A stretch of 64,000 nucleotides of DNA from Oceanospirillales bacterium (GCA_018223185.1 JAAEYW010000002.1:186001-250000), one strand, 5' to 3'. Shown: positions 44,709 through 55,189, counted from the first letter of the stretch. Translations and numbers: made by a program. The notes: generated from the sequence alone by a model not told the origin.

Positions 44709-45404
44709 ATGACTCACTTAACCTCGCTGACACAGCTGAAGCACCGCCGGGGAATAATTCTGTTTCTGGTGTGTGTGGCTGTTTTCATCAGTTTTCCTCA
44801 GATCGATCTGTTTATCGCCGGTTTATTTTACGATCCTCAGACGCAGAAATTTTTCTATAACAGTAATCCGGTGATCCAGTTTATCTACAGACTGTTTGCG
44901 ATAATCCATATCCCGATACTGCTGGGACTGATTATTGCGGGACTATTGATAAGATTTAACAAGCTAAAGCTCAAAAACTATAAAAAGTGGAGCATTACGT
45001 TTCTGTTAACCGCTCTTATCTTAGGGCCGGGACTGCTGGTAAATACCGTTCTGAAAGATAACTCTATCGGCCGGGCCCGTCCGGTACAGGTAGAAAACTT
45101 TAGCGGCGATAAACAGTTCACACCGGCATTTGTCTATTCCGGGGCGTGCAGCAAGAACTGTTCATTTGTCAGTGGACATGCAGCACTGGGCTTCTACTTT
45201 ATGATTCTGGGATGGCTATTCGCCTCTCCCCGGGCCTTCTGGGCCGGCTGTATGGTGGGTGTAGTACTGGGACTGACCCGAATCGTGCAGGGGGGACACT
45301 TCTTCAGTGATATTTTATTTGCGTTCTGGGCGGTCTACTTCGTTATTTCGCTGCTAGGTGCCCGGTTTGGCTTCAGACACCCGCTCGACTCAAAAGCCGT
45401 ATAA
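44709..45404 (+). CDS. PAP2-family membrane phosphatase
   Basis: A 231-residue integral membrane phosphatase with about six TM helices. The active site is KDNSIGRARP (K-x7-RP here rather than the usual K-x6-RP), SGHAALGF, and TRIVQGGHFFSD (S/T-R-x5-H-x3-D). PAP2 enzymes remove phosphate from lipid A, undecaprenyl diphosphate or phosphatidate. The GT39 partner upstream hints at lipid A or a polyprenyl carrier; the substrate is inferred. Confidence 0.85.
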   Translation: MTHLTSLTQLKHRRGIILFLVCVAVFISFPQIDLFIAGLFYDPQTQKFFYNSNPVIQFIYRLFAIIHIPILLGLIIAGLLIRFNKLKLKNYKKWSITFLLTALILGPGLLVNTVLKDNSIGRARPVQVENFSGDKQFTPAFVYSGACSKNCSFVSGHAALGFYFMILGWLFASPRAFWAGCMVGVVLGLTRIVQGGHFFSDILFAFWAVYFVISLLGARFGFRHPLDSKAV

Positions 45405-45467
45405 AAGCTCGCTCCTTCCTGCCACACACTGACCGTCAGAGGCTATAGAACAGCACAGAGGGACACA

Positions 45468-46328
45468 TCAGGCGCTCTCATTGTCACACAGTTGCACACT
45501 CACCCGCTGTTCGGTCGGAAATACCGCCGGACCATACTGGTTAAAAATAGCCACATCGGCAGCATCACGGCCATAACCCAGTGTCACATACCCTCCTTTG
45601 CGGGAGGTCTCGCAGAGATCATACTGGGTGGCATCAAACGTATACCAGCGACCACCGATATAGGCTTCAAACCAGGCATGCAGATCCATTGGATAGAGGT
45701 CATGCAGATAGCCAACCACCATCCGCGCCGGAATACACAGGCTGCGGCACAGGGCGATCCCCAGATGTGCCAGATCCCGGCAAACACCTGCAGGCTGAAG
45801 ATTCACCTCCTGAGCAGAGAGCAACAGATCACTGACGCCGGGCTCATAGCGAAAAGTGTTCCGTAACCAGCTTTCAATGGCAGCAACCTGATCGTAACCG
45901 GGCAAACAATCCGCGGTAATCTGACTGGCCATCTGACCGAACCGGTCTGACTCGCAATAACGACTGGGCAGAAGATAACTGAGCACAGCATCTGGCAGAT
46001 ACTGCACCTCAACAAACGGAGCCCCCGGTGCCCGGTCAAGCGTATCGGCGATCATCACCCTGGAGGATGTATGTATAGAAAAGTTACCCACCGGAGCCAC
46101 CAGCCGCTGACAGAGGTTACCGTAGCTATCGGTAAACTCAAAAACCGGAACACTCGGGACGATCTTATACTCTTCACTGGCGATCCACTGAAGGGCTCCG
46201 CTACGGGGCCGCAACATCAGCACAAAGGGGGTCGGTATGGAGATATCGAAGAAAAGATCACAGCTCGTTTGTAACCACATCAGAATATCCTTGCGGTTGG
46301 ATAGGCGAATTCTTCGCTGAGTGATCAC
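45468..46328 (-). CDS. transglutaminase-like cysteine protease-fold protein
   Basis: A 286-residue protein with a transglutaminase-like triad: Cys in [10 protein letters not shown], His in [12 protein letters not shown], and Asp in WYTFDATQ. The N-terminal beta domain ([20 protein letters not shown]) is typical of this group. It is last in the four-gene cluster, 33 bp after the neighbouring transglutaminase gene. Activity could be peptidase or amide-forming; unknown. Confidence 0.85.
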   Translation of the reverse strand: MITQRRIRLSNRKDILMWLQTSCDLFFDISIPTPFVLMLRPRSGALQWIASEEYKIVPSVPVFEFTDSYGNLCQRLVAPVGNFSIHTSSRVMIADTLDRAPGAPFVEVQYLPDAVLSYLLPSRYCESDRFGQMASQITADCLPGYDQVAAIESWLRNTFRYEPGVSDLLLSAQEVNLQPAGVCRDLAHLGIALCRSLCIPARMVVGYLHDLYPMDLHAWFEAYIGGRWYTFDATQYDLCETSRKGGYVTLGYGRDAADVAIFNQYGPAVFPTEQRVSVQLCDNESA

Positions 46329-46361
46329 GCCTGCCAGCGGCAGACGTAATAGCGGGCAACC

Positions 46362-47258
46362 CTAGTTTTGCAGCCTGCTTACATCAACAGACACCGTTAG
46401 TTTCTGACTCTTTCCACCATCAAAAAACACCCCTTTCAGAGGGGAAACATCACCATAATCCCGCCCCCAGGCGGTTGTGATATGGTGTTCTGCCGGCATA
46501 TTGTTATTGGTAGGATCAAACTCAAACCACCCCTCCCCTGGAGAGAACACTGCAAACCAGGCGTGGGAGGCATCGCTGCCGACCAGTTTTTCCTGCCCCG
46601 GAGGCGGCAGTGTTTCCAGATAGCCACTGACATATCGGGCCGGAAAACCCAGAGAACGCAGACAGCCGATCGCCAGATGCGCAAAATCCTGACAGACACC
46701 ACGTTTGTTTTGCAGCACCTCATCAAGCGGTGTTGCGATACTGGTGGACTCGGGATCATAGGTAAAATCGGTATAGATTCGCTCTGTAAGCTCCCGCACG
46801 GCCGAGAGCAGAGGACGGTTGCTGCCAAAGGAGGAACGGGCATATTCACGCAGCGAAGACGCGGTCTTGATCATCGGTGAATTCAGCACAAACTCGCGCG
46901 CTTCCAGTACCGGCAGCTCGCGGCTTTCCTGCAGTGCTACCAGCGCCTGACCACAGGTATTGCCAAAATCGAGATCAAGCTCGCACTCACGTGCATATTT
47001 ACTCTCATGTACACGAATATCAGTGGTGACATCGATCTTCAGCTCCTGGTGGGGCTGCTCCAGCGAAAAAAAGTACGCTTTATTACCAAAGTAGTCAGTG
47101 CGCTGTTGCCCCAGAGTATACGCAGGGTAGATCTGTATCCGGCTATCGGTACAGCTCTGATACTCGGTATCCCTTGGCAAAAGGTAGGCCCGGTTGTAAC
47201 ACAGCGTCACCGGTTTTTCATATTCATAATGGGTAATATGCCGAATGCGATAGATCAT
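46362..47258 (-). CDS. transglutaminase-family protein
   Basis: A 298-residue protein with the YRIRHITHYEYEKPVTLCYN N-terminal beta region and the triad Cys in GVCQDFAHLAIG, His in DASHAWFAVF, and Asp in WFEFDPTNN. The C-terminal WGRDYGDVSPLKGVFFDGG is a hallmark of this group. ATG overlaps the stop of the ATP-grasp gene by 4 bp. It is in the same putative pathway. Confidence 0.9.
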   Translation of the reverse strand: MIYRIRHITHYEYEKPVTLCYNRAYLLPRDTEYQSCTDSRIQIYPAYTLGQQRTDYFGNKAYFFSLEQPHQELKIDVTTDIRVHESKYARECELDLDFGNTCGQALVALQESRELPVLEAREFVLNSPMIKTASSLREYARSSFGSNRPLLSAVRELTERIYTDFTYDPESTSIATPLDEVLQNKRGVCQDFAHLAIGCLRSLGFPARYVSGYLETLPPPGQEKLVGSDASHAWFAVFSPGEGWFEFDPTNNNMPAEHHITTAWGRDYGDVSPLKGVFFDGGKSQKLTVSVDVSRLQN

Positions 47259-49813
47259 AATTCCTCATCCCAATCGGTGCGCACAAGTTGTTGATGCACC
47301 TTAATCTGATCAAAGTATTTAGTGCTAATCTGGTTCGATGTTTCCTGCAGGAGATATTGCAAACGGGCCAGCAACTGATCAAGGTTGGCACGGGTCCTGG
47401 TTTTTTGATCTTCTTTCACCAGATCATCAAGTGTACTCAACTGAATGGCAGAAGACGCTTCGAGCATGTAGCGATCCTCTTCCGCCAGACCGGAGCCCTG
47501 AGCGGCTGACGGTAATACTTCAAAATGCCGGCGCAGCTGATCAACCTGATAAAACACTGAGCGTGGGTTGCTGCTGTCATGCAACAGCAATTCAAGCCCC
47601 TGCACCATATCGCTGCCGGAATGATCACGACGGCGGAAAGTAATCAGTACTTCAGAGCTGAGCAGGATTGATTCCAGCACCTGCAACTGCTGATATTCAG
47701 GTAACACCGTCACCAGAGAGGAGCGAATCAGAGACACCGCCTGAAGGGCTTTTTCAACCCGCAGGCCCATATCGATAAAGCGCCACCCCAGACCCCGCAC
47801 CATACTTTCCTGCCACAGCCCGGACAAGGCAAGCAGTGTTGTAACCAGAGGATCCAGCGCTTCTTCAGGGGCGGCAGTCAATCCCTGCTTAAGGGAATCT
47901 GCCAGCCCATTCAGTTCATCCCGAAGATCATTGATGACCCTCTGAGTATCCGCCGACAGCATCTCCCGGACCTGATCTGAACACTCCAGCAGCGAATTCA
48001 GATTCGCGGTAACACTTCCGGTACGCTTGCCATCCAGCACCACCGAAAGCAACTCAGCTTCAGGCTGCAGAGAGGCAGATCCCTCTGACACAACAAAACC
48101 GGGATAGGTTGTCGTCAGCTGGGTGACGGCCTGCAGCAACACCTTACGAGTCTCAGCAGGCATATGATAGGTACTGTTAAGCTGTACAAACACGGTTCTG
48201 AGCAATCTCAGTGCAGACTCAGCCCGGACCGCATAGCGTCCCATCCAGTATAGATTTTCAACAACCCTGCAAGGGAACGAAACCCGGGGTTGCATCTGAG
48301 TTTTAGACGGCACCGGTACAGGCTGTTTCTCCAGCAGTGAGTCCTGTTTTTCAGGCTCTGATGCAAGAATCCAGGTGTCCTTGCTGATCGCCCCTCTGAG
48401 ATTGCTCAGATTCAGACTGTCAGCGAGATTTCCCACCCGGGTCAGGCCCCCCGGCATAACATTGTAAGAGGAGCTGGTCGCAACCGAATAGCCTCGCAGC
48501 ACAGAGGGCCGTGGTAACAACTGATTATCTTTCCATGACGGGGTCGTAGACGGAGAGATATATTCCTGAGCAACAAACTGTAACGGCTCCTTGTGGATCT
48601 TACCGATCAGGGCCTGGCGCTGGGCCTCATCGAGCGATGAACCAAAAACACTCTGTTCCGAAGGCTTACGGAAGCAGGGTTTAATGACCAGACGACTGAT
48701 ATTTTCAATAACATAGGTCAGGTCCTGAGGGTCTCCGCACCAGTAGGTTTTTACTGAAGACAGTTGTGGTTCACGACCCAGAAAGTGGCTGGCAATCCGG
48801 GGCAGATAGCGCAGCAATGCTGGATTTTCTAAAAATCCGGAGCCCATCGGGTTGGCGACAATTACCCGCCCTGCGCGAACCACCTCAAGCAGACCCGACA
48901 CACCCAGACGGGAGTCGCTTTTCAGCTCTACCGGATCACAGTAAAAATCATCGACCCGGCGCAGAACCACATCAACCCGCTCAAGCCCTCCAAGCGACTT
49001 CATCCACAAATACCCCTTACTGACCCGCAGATCACTTCCCTGAACCAGAGGGAAGCCAAGGTAGTTGGCCAGGTAGGTATGTTCGAAATAAGTTTCGTTA
49101 TAGGAGCCCGGTGTCAGAATAACGATACGCGGCTGCTCATTGGTGATCGAACTGGCAAGGCTGTTGAGCTTCAGACGTAACGACTGGAAAAAAAGTGATA
49201 ACCGGTGTACATGGCTGTCACGAAACAGAGAGGGCAGCACCCGCGACATCACGGTGCGGTTTTCCAGTGCATAACCAGCACCACTGGGTGCCTGAGTACG
49301 ATCACCGATAACCTGCATACGCCCGGTATGATCGCGCACCATATCCGTGGCATGCATCACCAGCTGATGTTCTCCCGGCAGAGCCAACCCGTCACAGGCG
49401 CGCAGAAAGCCGCCATGACTGTAAAGCAGCTCTGGCGGTAAGATGCCAAGACGGATCAGATCACGGTTACCATAGATATCCTTGAGCACCAGATCTAACA
49501 GCTCGGCCCGCTCCTGCAATCCAGCTTCAATACCGGCCCACTCCTCACTGGAGATAAGGGCGGGTACCGGATCAAGCTGCCAGGTGGTTGCCGATAGTGA
49601 ACCGCTGTTATAGGTTGCACCATCATCACGCAGAATACGCTCAGCCTTTAACTGACGCTCACGAATCCCCTGCACGCCGAGGGTCTTAAGCCCATCCAGC
49701 AGATATTGCCAATGCGCCTGAATCTGCGACTGATCGCCGTAAACCTCATCGTATCCGGAGCCTATGGCTGAATACTGCAACCCATCAGGGTTGTCTGCGG
49801 CTCGTGTTTCCAT
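47255..49813 (-). CDS. circularly permuted ATP-grasp / alpha-E fusion
   Basis: An 852-residue fusion. Residues 1-480 are the circularly permuted type-2 ATP-grasp (GATYNSGSLSATTWQLDPVP near the start; VVLRRVDDFYCDPVELK; RVIVANPMGSGFLENPALLR; the C-terminal SFPCRVVENLYWMGRYAVRA begins the alpha-E part). Residues about 520-852 are the all-helical alpha-E domain. In many bacteria these are separate genes. ATP-grasp enzymes join a carboxylate to an amine; with transglutaminase-like partners this suggests synthesis and processing of an unknown peptide or amide product. No product is known to me. Confidence 0.88.
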   Translation of the reverse strand: METRAADNPDGLQYSAIGSGYDEVYGDQSQIQAHWQYLLDGLKTLGVQGIRERQLKAERILRDDGATYNSGSLSATTWQLDPVPALISSEEWAGIEAGLQERAELLDLVLKDIYGNRDLIRLGILPPELLYSHGGFLRACDGLALPGEHQLVMHATDMVRDHTGRMQVIGDRTQAPSGAGYALENRTVMSRVLPSLFRDSHVHRLSLFFQSLRLKLNSLASSITNEQPRIVILTPGSYNETYFEHTYLANYLGFPLVQGSDLRVSKGYLWMKSLGGLERVDVVLRRVDDFYCDPVELKSDSRLGVSGLLEVVRAGRVIVANPMGSGFLENPALLRYLPRIASHFLGREPQLSSVKTYWCGDPQDLTYVIENISRLVIKPCFRKPSEQSVFGSSLDEAQRQALIGKIHKEPLQFVAQEYISPSTTPSWKDNQLLPRPSVLRGYSVATSSSYNVMPGGLTRVGNLADSLNLSNLRGAISKDTWILASEPEKQDSLLEKQPVPVPSKTQMQPRVSFPCRVVENLYWMGRYAVRAESALRLLRTVFVQLNSTYHMPAETRKVLLQAVTQLTTTYPGFVVSEGSASLQPEAELLSVVLDGKRTGSVTANLNSLLECSDQVREMLSADTQRVINDLRDELNGLADSLKQGLTAAPEEALDPLVTTLLALSGLWQESMVRGLGWRFIDMGLRVEKALQAVSLIRSSLVTVLPEYQQLQVLESILLSSEVLITFRRRDHSGSDMVQGLELLLHDSSNPRSVFYQVDQLRRHFEVLPSAAQGSGLAEEDRYMLEASSAIQLSTLDDLVKEDQKTRTRANLDQLLARLQYLLQETSNQISTKYFDQIKVHQQLVRTDWDEEL

Positions 49814-49864
49814 CAGGTCTCGGCACCAAAGTTATGTCAGGCTGCATAGTATGCCATGACTGTG

Positions 49865-52800
49865 CTACGTTTCCATCTGTCTGCGCAGATCCAGCGTATG
49901 CGGATATTCATTTGTCGGTATTTCCGCAGGCGGTGCCATCGGCCGTGGCGGCGCGTTATTAGCAAAAAACTCCCGTATTCCGGCAAATTCGGGCATCTGA
50001 GTCGTGGCCGGAGGCGTGTGTTCAGTATCACCGAAACGATTGATACGCCGGGACTCGGCTTCGAACGCATTAATCGGGAACGTTTCATAACTGCGGCCAC
50101 CCGGATGTACCACATGGTAGCTACAACCACCGATGGTTTGTCCATTCCAGGTATCGATCAGATCGAATATCAGCGGTGAGTGAACCCCGATAGTGGGATG
50201 CAGTGCCGACTGCGGAGCCCAGGCTTTATAGCGCACAGCAGCCACAAACTCTCCCTGACGACCGGTAGAACGCAGCGGTATACGACGGCCATTACAAGCC
50301 AGCACATAGCGATCCGGAGTCAGTCCTTCCACTCTGATCTGCAACCGTTCAACCGATGAGTCAACAAACCGCGCGGTACCAAAACTACCCACCTCTTCAC
50401 CCAGCACATGCCAGGGCTCGATCGCCCAGCGCAACTCAATCCGCACATCATCAATATTCACGCTGCCATAGTGCGGGAAACGAAACTCTTCAAAGGGCGC
50501 CAGCCATTCCTGCTGGAACGGTATACCATGTTCCTGCAGATCTTTAACAACCTCCCGGATATCTGCCCATACATAGTGTGGCATCATAAACCGGTCGTGC
50601 AGATCTGTTCCCCAGCGAACCAGTGGTTTCTTATAAGGGTCCTGCCAGAAACGCGCCATCAGGCAGCGAATCAGCAACGCCTGCACCAACGCCATCTGCG
50701 GATGCGGTGGCATCTCAAAGCCCCGGAACTCCAGCAGTCCCTGACGTCCTGATGACAGACCCGGAGAATAGAGCTTATCGATACAGAACTCTGAACGGTG
50801 AGTATTACCGGTAATATCCACCAGCAGGTTACGCATCAGCCGGTCAATCAGCCAGGGCTGATCAACGATTCCCTCAGGCATCAGATCGAAGGCCGTCTCC
50901 AGTTCGTAAAGCATCTCTTCCCGACCTTCATCGACCCGGGGTGCCTGACTGGTAGGACCAATAAACATTCCGGAGAACAGGTAGGACAACCCTGGATGGT
51001 GCTGCCAGTAGGTCACAAAGCTGCGCAACAGGTCCGGGCGGCGCAGGAATGGACTGTCGGCAGCGGTCGCCGCGCCAAGCGTGATATGGTTGCCGCCACC
51101 GGTGCCAGTATGACGGCCATCGAGCATAAATTTTTCAGCCCCAAGCCGCGATAAACGAGCCTCTTCATACAACATCTGGGTATTATCTGACAGGTCACGC
51201 CAGTTGTCTGATGGGTGAATGTTGACTTCGATAACACCCGGATCAGGGGTCACCTTAAAGCATCGGATGCGCTCATCTTTGGGCGCTTCATAGCCCTCAA
51301 TAACCACTGGCAAATCGAGTTCGGCCGCCGTATCTTCGATCAGCTCCACCAGGGCGATGTAGTGTTCCAGATGATCCAGCGGCGGCAAAAACAGATAGAG
51401 ACAACCGTTGCGCGGCTCAATACACAGTGTGGTGCGCACAACTTCCACAGGCGTGATCGCTTTATCGAGCGGTTCAGATTCAGACTTATCGGCACTGGCA
51501 AGTACAGAACTCTCACCCGCTGCCGGTAACGCCTCAACAGGGGCAAACGGATCCTTTACGTGCTCCCGGTGCAGCTCTTCATCCGCCATCAGCGGTAACG
51601 AATTTAACGGTAAGCGCAGACCAACGGGAGAATCACCCGGAATCAGTGTCAGGGTATCCCGGCGCAGCGGCCAGGGGCTTGAACGCCAGTGCTGAGTATC
51701 GTAGTTCCAGCCCAGCGGCAAACAGTAACCCACCGGTTTGCCTAAACCCTGCGACAGCAATTGCGCCAGTTTCTTCCGTTCAAGATCATCCTTCAGATCA
51801 GCCTTAAGGGGATCGACATTTTCCGGCAGGGTTTGTTCTTTCCAGAGATAGTAAAGCGAATCTTCATACGCAGGAATAACCCGCCGGGAGGGCAATCCCG
51901 CTTTTTCAGCCAGAAGATGGGCAAATTTCTTCGCTGTTTTACGAGTCACACCATAATCTTTATCAACCCGCGCCAGCAAACTGGAATCACGCCACAATGG
52001 CTGACCATCGGTACGCCAGAAACAACCCAGTGCCCAGCGGGGCACCTCTTCACCGGGATACCATTTACCCTGGCCATAATGCAGCAGGCCGCCAGGCGCA
52101 AATTTTTCCCGCAACCGGAGCAACAGGTCTTTTGCCAGCCTCAGTTTGTCGTCACCCAGCGCCTCGGTATTCCACTGCGCGCCGTCCATATCATCAATCG
52201 ACACAAAGGTGGGTTCTCCGCCCATGGTCAGACGCACATCCTGATCACTCAGCTGCTGATCAACAGCCGCACCCAGCGCTTCAATACACTGCCACTGCTG
52301 TTCCGTATAGGGTTTGGTAACCCGAGGGTCTTCATGTATACGGGTCACTTCATTACTGAATGAGAACTCGACTTCGCAGGGATCGATACCCCCTGCGATC
52401 GGCGCAGCAGAACGTGGAGAGGGAGTGCAGGCAAGAGGAATATGCCCCTCACCGGCAAACAGCCCCGAGGTCGGATCCAGGCCAATCCAGCCGGCACCCG
52501 GAATAAACACCTCACACCAGGCGTGCAGATCGGTGAAATCTTTATCCGTCCCTGACGGACCATCAAGCGCTTTAACATCCGCGACCAGCTGTACCAGATA
52601 ACCGGAGGCAAACCGTGCAGCCAGTCCCAGATGACGCAGGATCTGCACCAGTAGCCAGGCAGTATCACGGCAGGAACCACGCTTCAGTTCCAGCGTCTCT
52701 TCGCTGCTCTGAACCCCCGGTTCCATGCGGATATTATAATCAATTTCGCTTTCCAGCCGCTGATTCAGGTAGACCAGAAAGTCATTGGTCGGCATCGGTT

Positions 52801-53209
52801 CACGGGGCACAGAACACACCCATTCCTGAATTAACGGCCCGTTATCCACGATCTCAAGGTAGGGTTTGAGCTCGGAGAGCAACTCCTTCTCATATGTAAA
52901 CGGGATCTTCTCTGCATACTCTTCGAGAAAAAAATCAAACGGATTGATTACCGTCATATCAGCGATCACTTCCACCTCAACACGCAGATGGTCGCTCTTT
53001 TCAGGAAACACCAAACGGGCCAGGAAATTACCAAAAGGATCCTGCTGCCAGTTAATGAAGTGATTTTCCGGACTTATCTTTAATGAATACGCGCTGATCG
53101 GTGTCCGGCTGTGGGCTGCTGGCCGCAGCCTGATAGTATGAGGGGACATCTTTACCGCTTTGTCGAAGCGATATTCAGTAATATGATGGATTGCAGTTCG
53201 TATGGCCAT
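49865..53209 (-). CDS. large transglutaminase-DUF2126 protein
   Basis: A 1114-residue protein. Residues 1-290 are a transglutaminase domain with the triad Cys in RGSCRDTAWLLVQI, His in DLHAWCEVFI, and Asp in IGLDPTSGLF. The remainder is DUF2126 (for example LTMGGEPTFVSIDDMDGAQW, EARLSRLGAEKFMLDGRHTG, TGGGNHITLGAATAADSPFL, HVVHPGGRSYETFPINAFEA). It is first in the operon and likely sets the substrate for the ATP-grasp enzyme; this is inferred from the recurrent gene association only. Confidence 0.92.
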   Translation of the reverse strand: MAIRTAIHHITEYRFDKAVKMSPHTIRLRPAAHSRTPISAYSLKISPENHFINWQQDPFGNFLARLVFPEKSDHLRVEVEVIADMTVINPFDFFLEEYAEKIPFTYEKELLSELKPYLEIVDNGPLIQEWVCSVPREPMPTNDFLVYLNQRLESEIDYNIRMEPGVQSSEETLELKRGSCRDTAWLLVQILRHLGLAARFASGYLVQLVADVKALDGPSGTDKDFTDLHAWCEVFIPGAGWIGLDPTSGLFAGEGHIPLACTPSPRSAAPIAGGIDPCEVEFSFSNEVTRIHEDPRVTKPYTEQQWQCIEALGAAVDQQLSDQDVRLTMGGEPTFVSIDDMDGAQWNTEALGDDKLRLAKDLLLRLREKFAPGGLLHYGQGKWYPGEEVPRWALGCFWRTDGQPLWRDSSLLARVDKDYGVTRKTAKKFAHLLAEKAGLPSRRVIPAYEDSLYYLWKEQTLPENVDPLKADLKDDLERKKLAQLLSQGLGKPVGYCLPLGWNYDTQHWRSSPWPLRRDTLTLIPGDSPVGLRLPLNSLPLMADEELHREHVKDPFAPVEALPAAGESSVLASADKSESEPLDKAITPVEVVRTTLCIEPRNGCLYLFLPPLDHLEHYIALVELIEDTAAELDLPVVIEGYEAPKDERIRCFKVTPDPGVIEVNIHPSDNWRDLSDNTQMLYEEARLSRLGAEKFMLDGRHTGTGGGNHITLGAATAADSPFLRRPDLLRSFVTYWQHHPGLSYLFSGMFIGPTSQAPRVDEGREEMLYELETAFDLMPEGIVDQPWLIDRLMRNLLVDITGNTHRSEFCIDKLYSPGLSSGRQGLLEFRGFEMPPHPQMALVQALLIRCLMARFWQDPYKKPLVRWGTDLHDRFMMPHYVWADIREVVKDLQEHGIPFQQEWLAPFEEFRFPHYGSVNIDDVRIELRWAIEPWHVLGEEVGSFGTARFVDSSVERLQIRVEGLTPDRYVLACNGRRIPLRSTGRQGEFVAAVRYKAWAPQSALHPTIGVHSPLIFDLIDTWNGQTIGGCSYHVVHPGGRSYETFPINAFEAESRRINRFGDTEHTPPATTQMPEFAGIREFFANNAPPRPMAPPAEIPTNEYPHTLDLRRQMET

Positions 53210-53729
53210 TCGGTACCCCGTAGATCGATATAAAAGCTATATCTGGCTAAAGCAAACGTAACTATGAACGGGCGGAACGGATACTGGTCATAATGCTCCA
53301 GATCTGTCATGCCAGAGTTTATTAATCTCCGAGTCCCCCATCATCGCTGTTCAATATGACAAACGATGATGGCTGTCATCGTAGTATTTCCGTATTCATT
53401 AACAGGCTGAGTCCATTAAACCTGACTCCCGCCCTTCCGCACAGCGGGTGCGCACCATATTAAAGCGCACCTCCCTGACAAATAGTGCTAAATCTTCATA
53501 ATTCAGAAACCCTGCCCCCAAACAGCGCATGAACGGCAAAGGTTTGAGGTATATATAAGGTAGAGCAATAAACAGGCCAGCGATAGCAGTTTGACAGAAA
53601 GGAGATTCCCTTGATTCTGAAAAGACAGCCCACAGATTAAACTAATTTAACCACGACGGTAACGTCCAGCTGACATAGCTTCAACCGGGAATCACCTATG
53701 AAGAATATTCGCAGCGACCGAGGACAGCC
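53210..53729. promoter_or_regulatory. 520-bp divergent promoter region with a 9-bp inverted repeat
   Basis: This gap lies between the divergent DUF2126 gene and a membrane-protein gene. CCATCATCG (53338-53346) and CGATGATGG (53364-53372) form a perfect inverted repeat with a 17-bp spacer, without a following T-run, so an operator is more likely than a terminator. No gene is seen. Confidence 0.4.
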
Positions 53730-55136
53730 GTGAGTGTTAGCGGTATGATCGCTGGTCACCCCTGTTCCAGCCTCGTCAGCAGCACCCTGAACGGACTTAT
53801 TATGGATCAAAAAACCACTTCCCTCTCGTCATTATCAACACCACTCTCAACAGCAGTGTCAGGCTGGCTTTTACTGATAATGCTGATGCTCTCACTTATC
53901 GCCGCACTGACCCATGCCGTTCCTGCCTATATTGCCGGCATTCCGGTTTGGCTGGCAGCGGCTCTGTTTATTCGCCGACAGCGACAAAACCAACGAATTC
54001 AGAGCGTCCTTCTGTTTACCCTTGGCATCGGCGGCCTTGCTATAGGCGTTTATCAGGGGGTTGATCACCGTTACCTGATAAAGGCGCTGGAAGCCAATCA
54101 ACTGGTCGTTGCACTGCTGGTTGGAGTCAGTTTCCTGCGTATTATTGCGACAGCGGGAATTCAAAGCGACGAACACCTGCCGCCAGGGCGCAAGCCGCTG
54201 CTTGGAACGCTGTTCGGCACTCATCTGATTGCTGCGGTCATCAACATTTCGTCGATAATGATTGTTGGCGACCGGCTCAATGACCGGCGTGCGCTCACGC
54301 CACTACAGGGATTAACCCTGTTACGCGCTTTCAGTATCTGCGCCTGCTGGTCACCCTTTTTTGCTGCGATGGGGGTCGTGCTGATCAGCGCTCCCGGCGC
54401 CCGGCCCGGCACCCTGATACTCTACGGCTTACCCACTGCTCTGATCGCACTGCTACTGAGTGCCTGGCAGATAGCCCGTCATCCGGATACACATCAAACG
54501 TACGGTTTCCCGATGCATTTTTCCGCCCTGTGGATGCCCCTGTCACTGGCAGCACTGGTGATAATTGCACACAAATACTGGCCTGCCCAGTCAGTGATAA
54601 CGCTGGTTACCCTGATATCCATACTGTTTACCCTCAGCTATCTGTTGCTGAGTCAGAGAAAAAGCGGTGTGGGAGATCTGAAAAAACATATACAGGACGG
54701 GTTGCCGCGACTCGGCAGTGAAGTAACGCTGTTTCTGGCAGCCGCCGTGCTGGCATCAGGCGTGGCGGCATTGCTGGAGTCCCTGCAGATACGCCTGGCA
54801 CCAGAACACTTTACAGCCCCTGAGGCCTGCCTGACCCTGCTGTCTCTGGTCGGTCTGGCACTGATCGGTATGCACCCGGTCACCTCCGCCGTACTGGCCG
54901 GCAGTATCCTGATGCCCAGCGTCAGCGACCCTAATCTGCTGGGTATCACGCTGTTACTGAGCTGGTCTATCGGAGTCGGCCTGTCGCCTTTTTCGGGTGT
55001 ACAGCTGAGCCTGCAGTCACGTTACGGCATTTCAGCAACCGCTCTGATGAAACTCAACCGTTCGTATGGACCATTGATGCTGTCAGTGGGCTTCGCGGTG
55101 ATATGGATCTACTCATATATGACGGGGTTGTCATAG
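53730..55136 (+). CDS. polytopic inner-membrane protein, possible transporter
   Basis: A 468-residue protein with about twelve hydrophobic segments and two inverted-looking halves (IAALTHAVPAYIAGIPVWLA, VALLVGVSFLRIIATAGI, then SEVTLFLAAAVLASGVAALL and MHPVTSAVLAGSILMPSVS). The segment AFSICACWSPFFAAMGVVL and the Pro/Ser-rich discontinuities resemble ion-transporter (IT) superfamily proteins. The substrate is unknown. GTG 53730 has GAGGA; an ATG at 53802 with weaker signals would remove 24 residues that look unlike a membrane-protein start, so the N-terminus is uncertain. Confidence 0.7.
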   Translation: MSVSGMIAGHPCSSLVSSTLNGLIMDQKTTSLSSLSTPLSTAVSGWLLLIMLMLSLIAALTHAVPAYIAGIPVWLAAALFIRRQRQNQRIQSVLLFTLGIGGLAIGVYQGVDHRYLIKALEANQLVVALLVGVSFLRIIATAGIQSDEHLPPGRKPLLGTLFGTHLIAAVINISSIMIVGDRLNDRRALTPLQGLTLLRAFSICACWSPFFAAMGVVLISAPGARPGTLILYGLPTALIALLLSAWQIARHPDTHQTYGFPMHFSALWMPLSLAALVIIAHKYWPAQSVITLVTLISILFTLSYLLLSQRKSGVGDLKKHIQDGLPRLGSEVTLFLAAAVLASGVAALLESLQIRLAPEHFTAPEACLTLLSLVGLALIGMHPVTSAVLAGSILMPSVSDPNLLGITLLLSWSIGVGLSPFSGVQLSLQSRYGISATALMKLNRSYGPLMLSVGFAVIWIYSYMTGLS

Positions 55137-55189
55137 CGGCCTCAAATAGCCGCTTTATAAAACGCGGATTTGTCGTACTGTGAAAGCGA

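Noticed and set aside
45492..53063. Many plus-strand open frames opposite the transglutaminase operon
   Set aside because: All are antisense shadows of GC-rich genes with clear domains on the minus strand.
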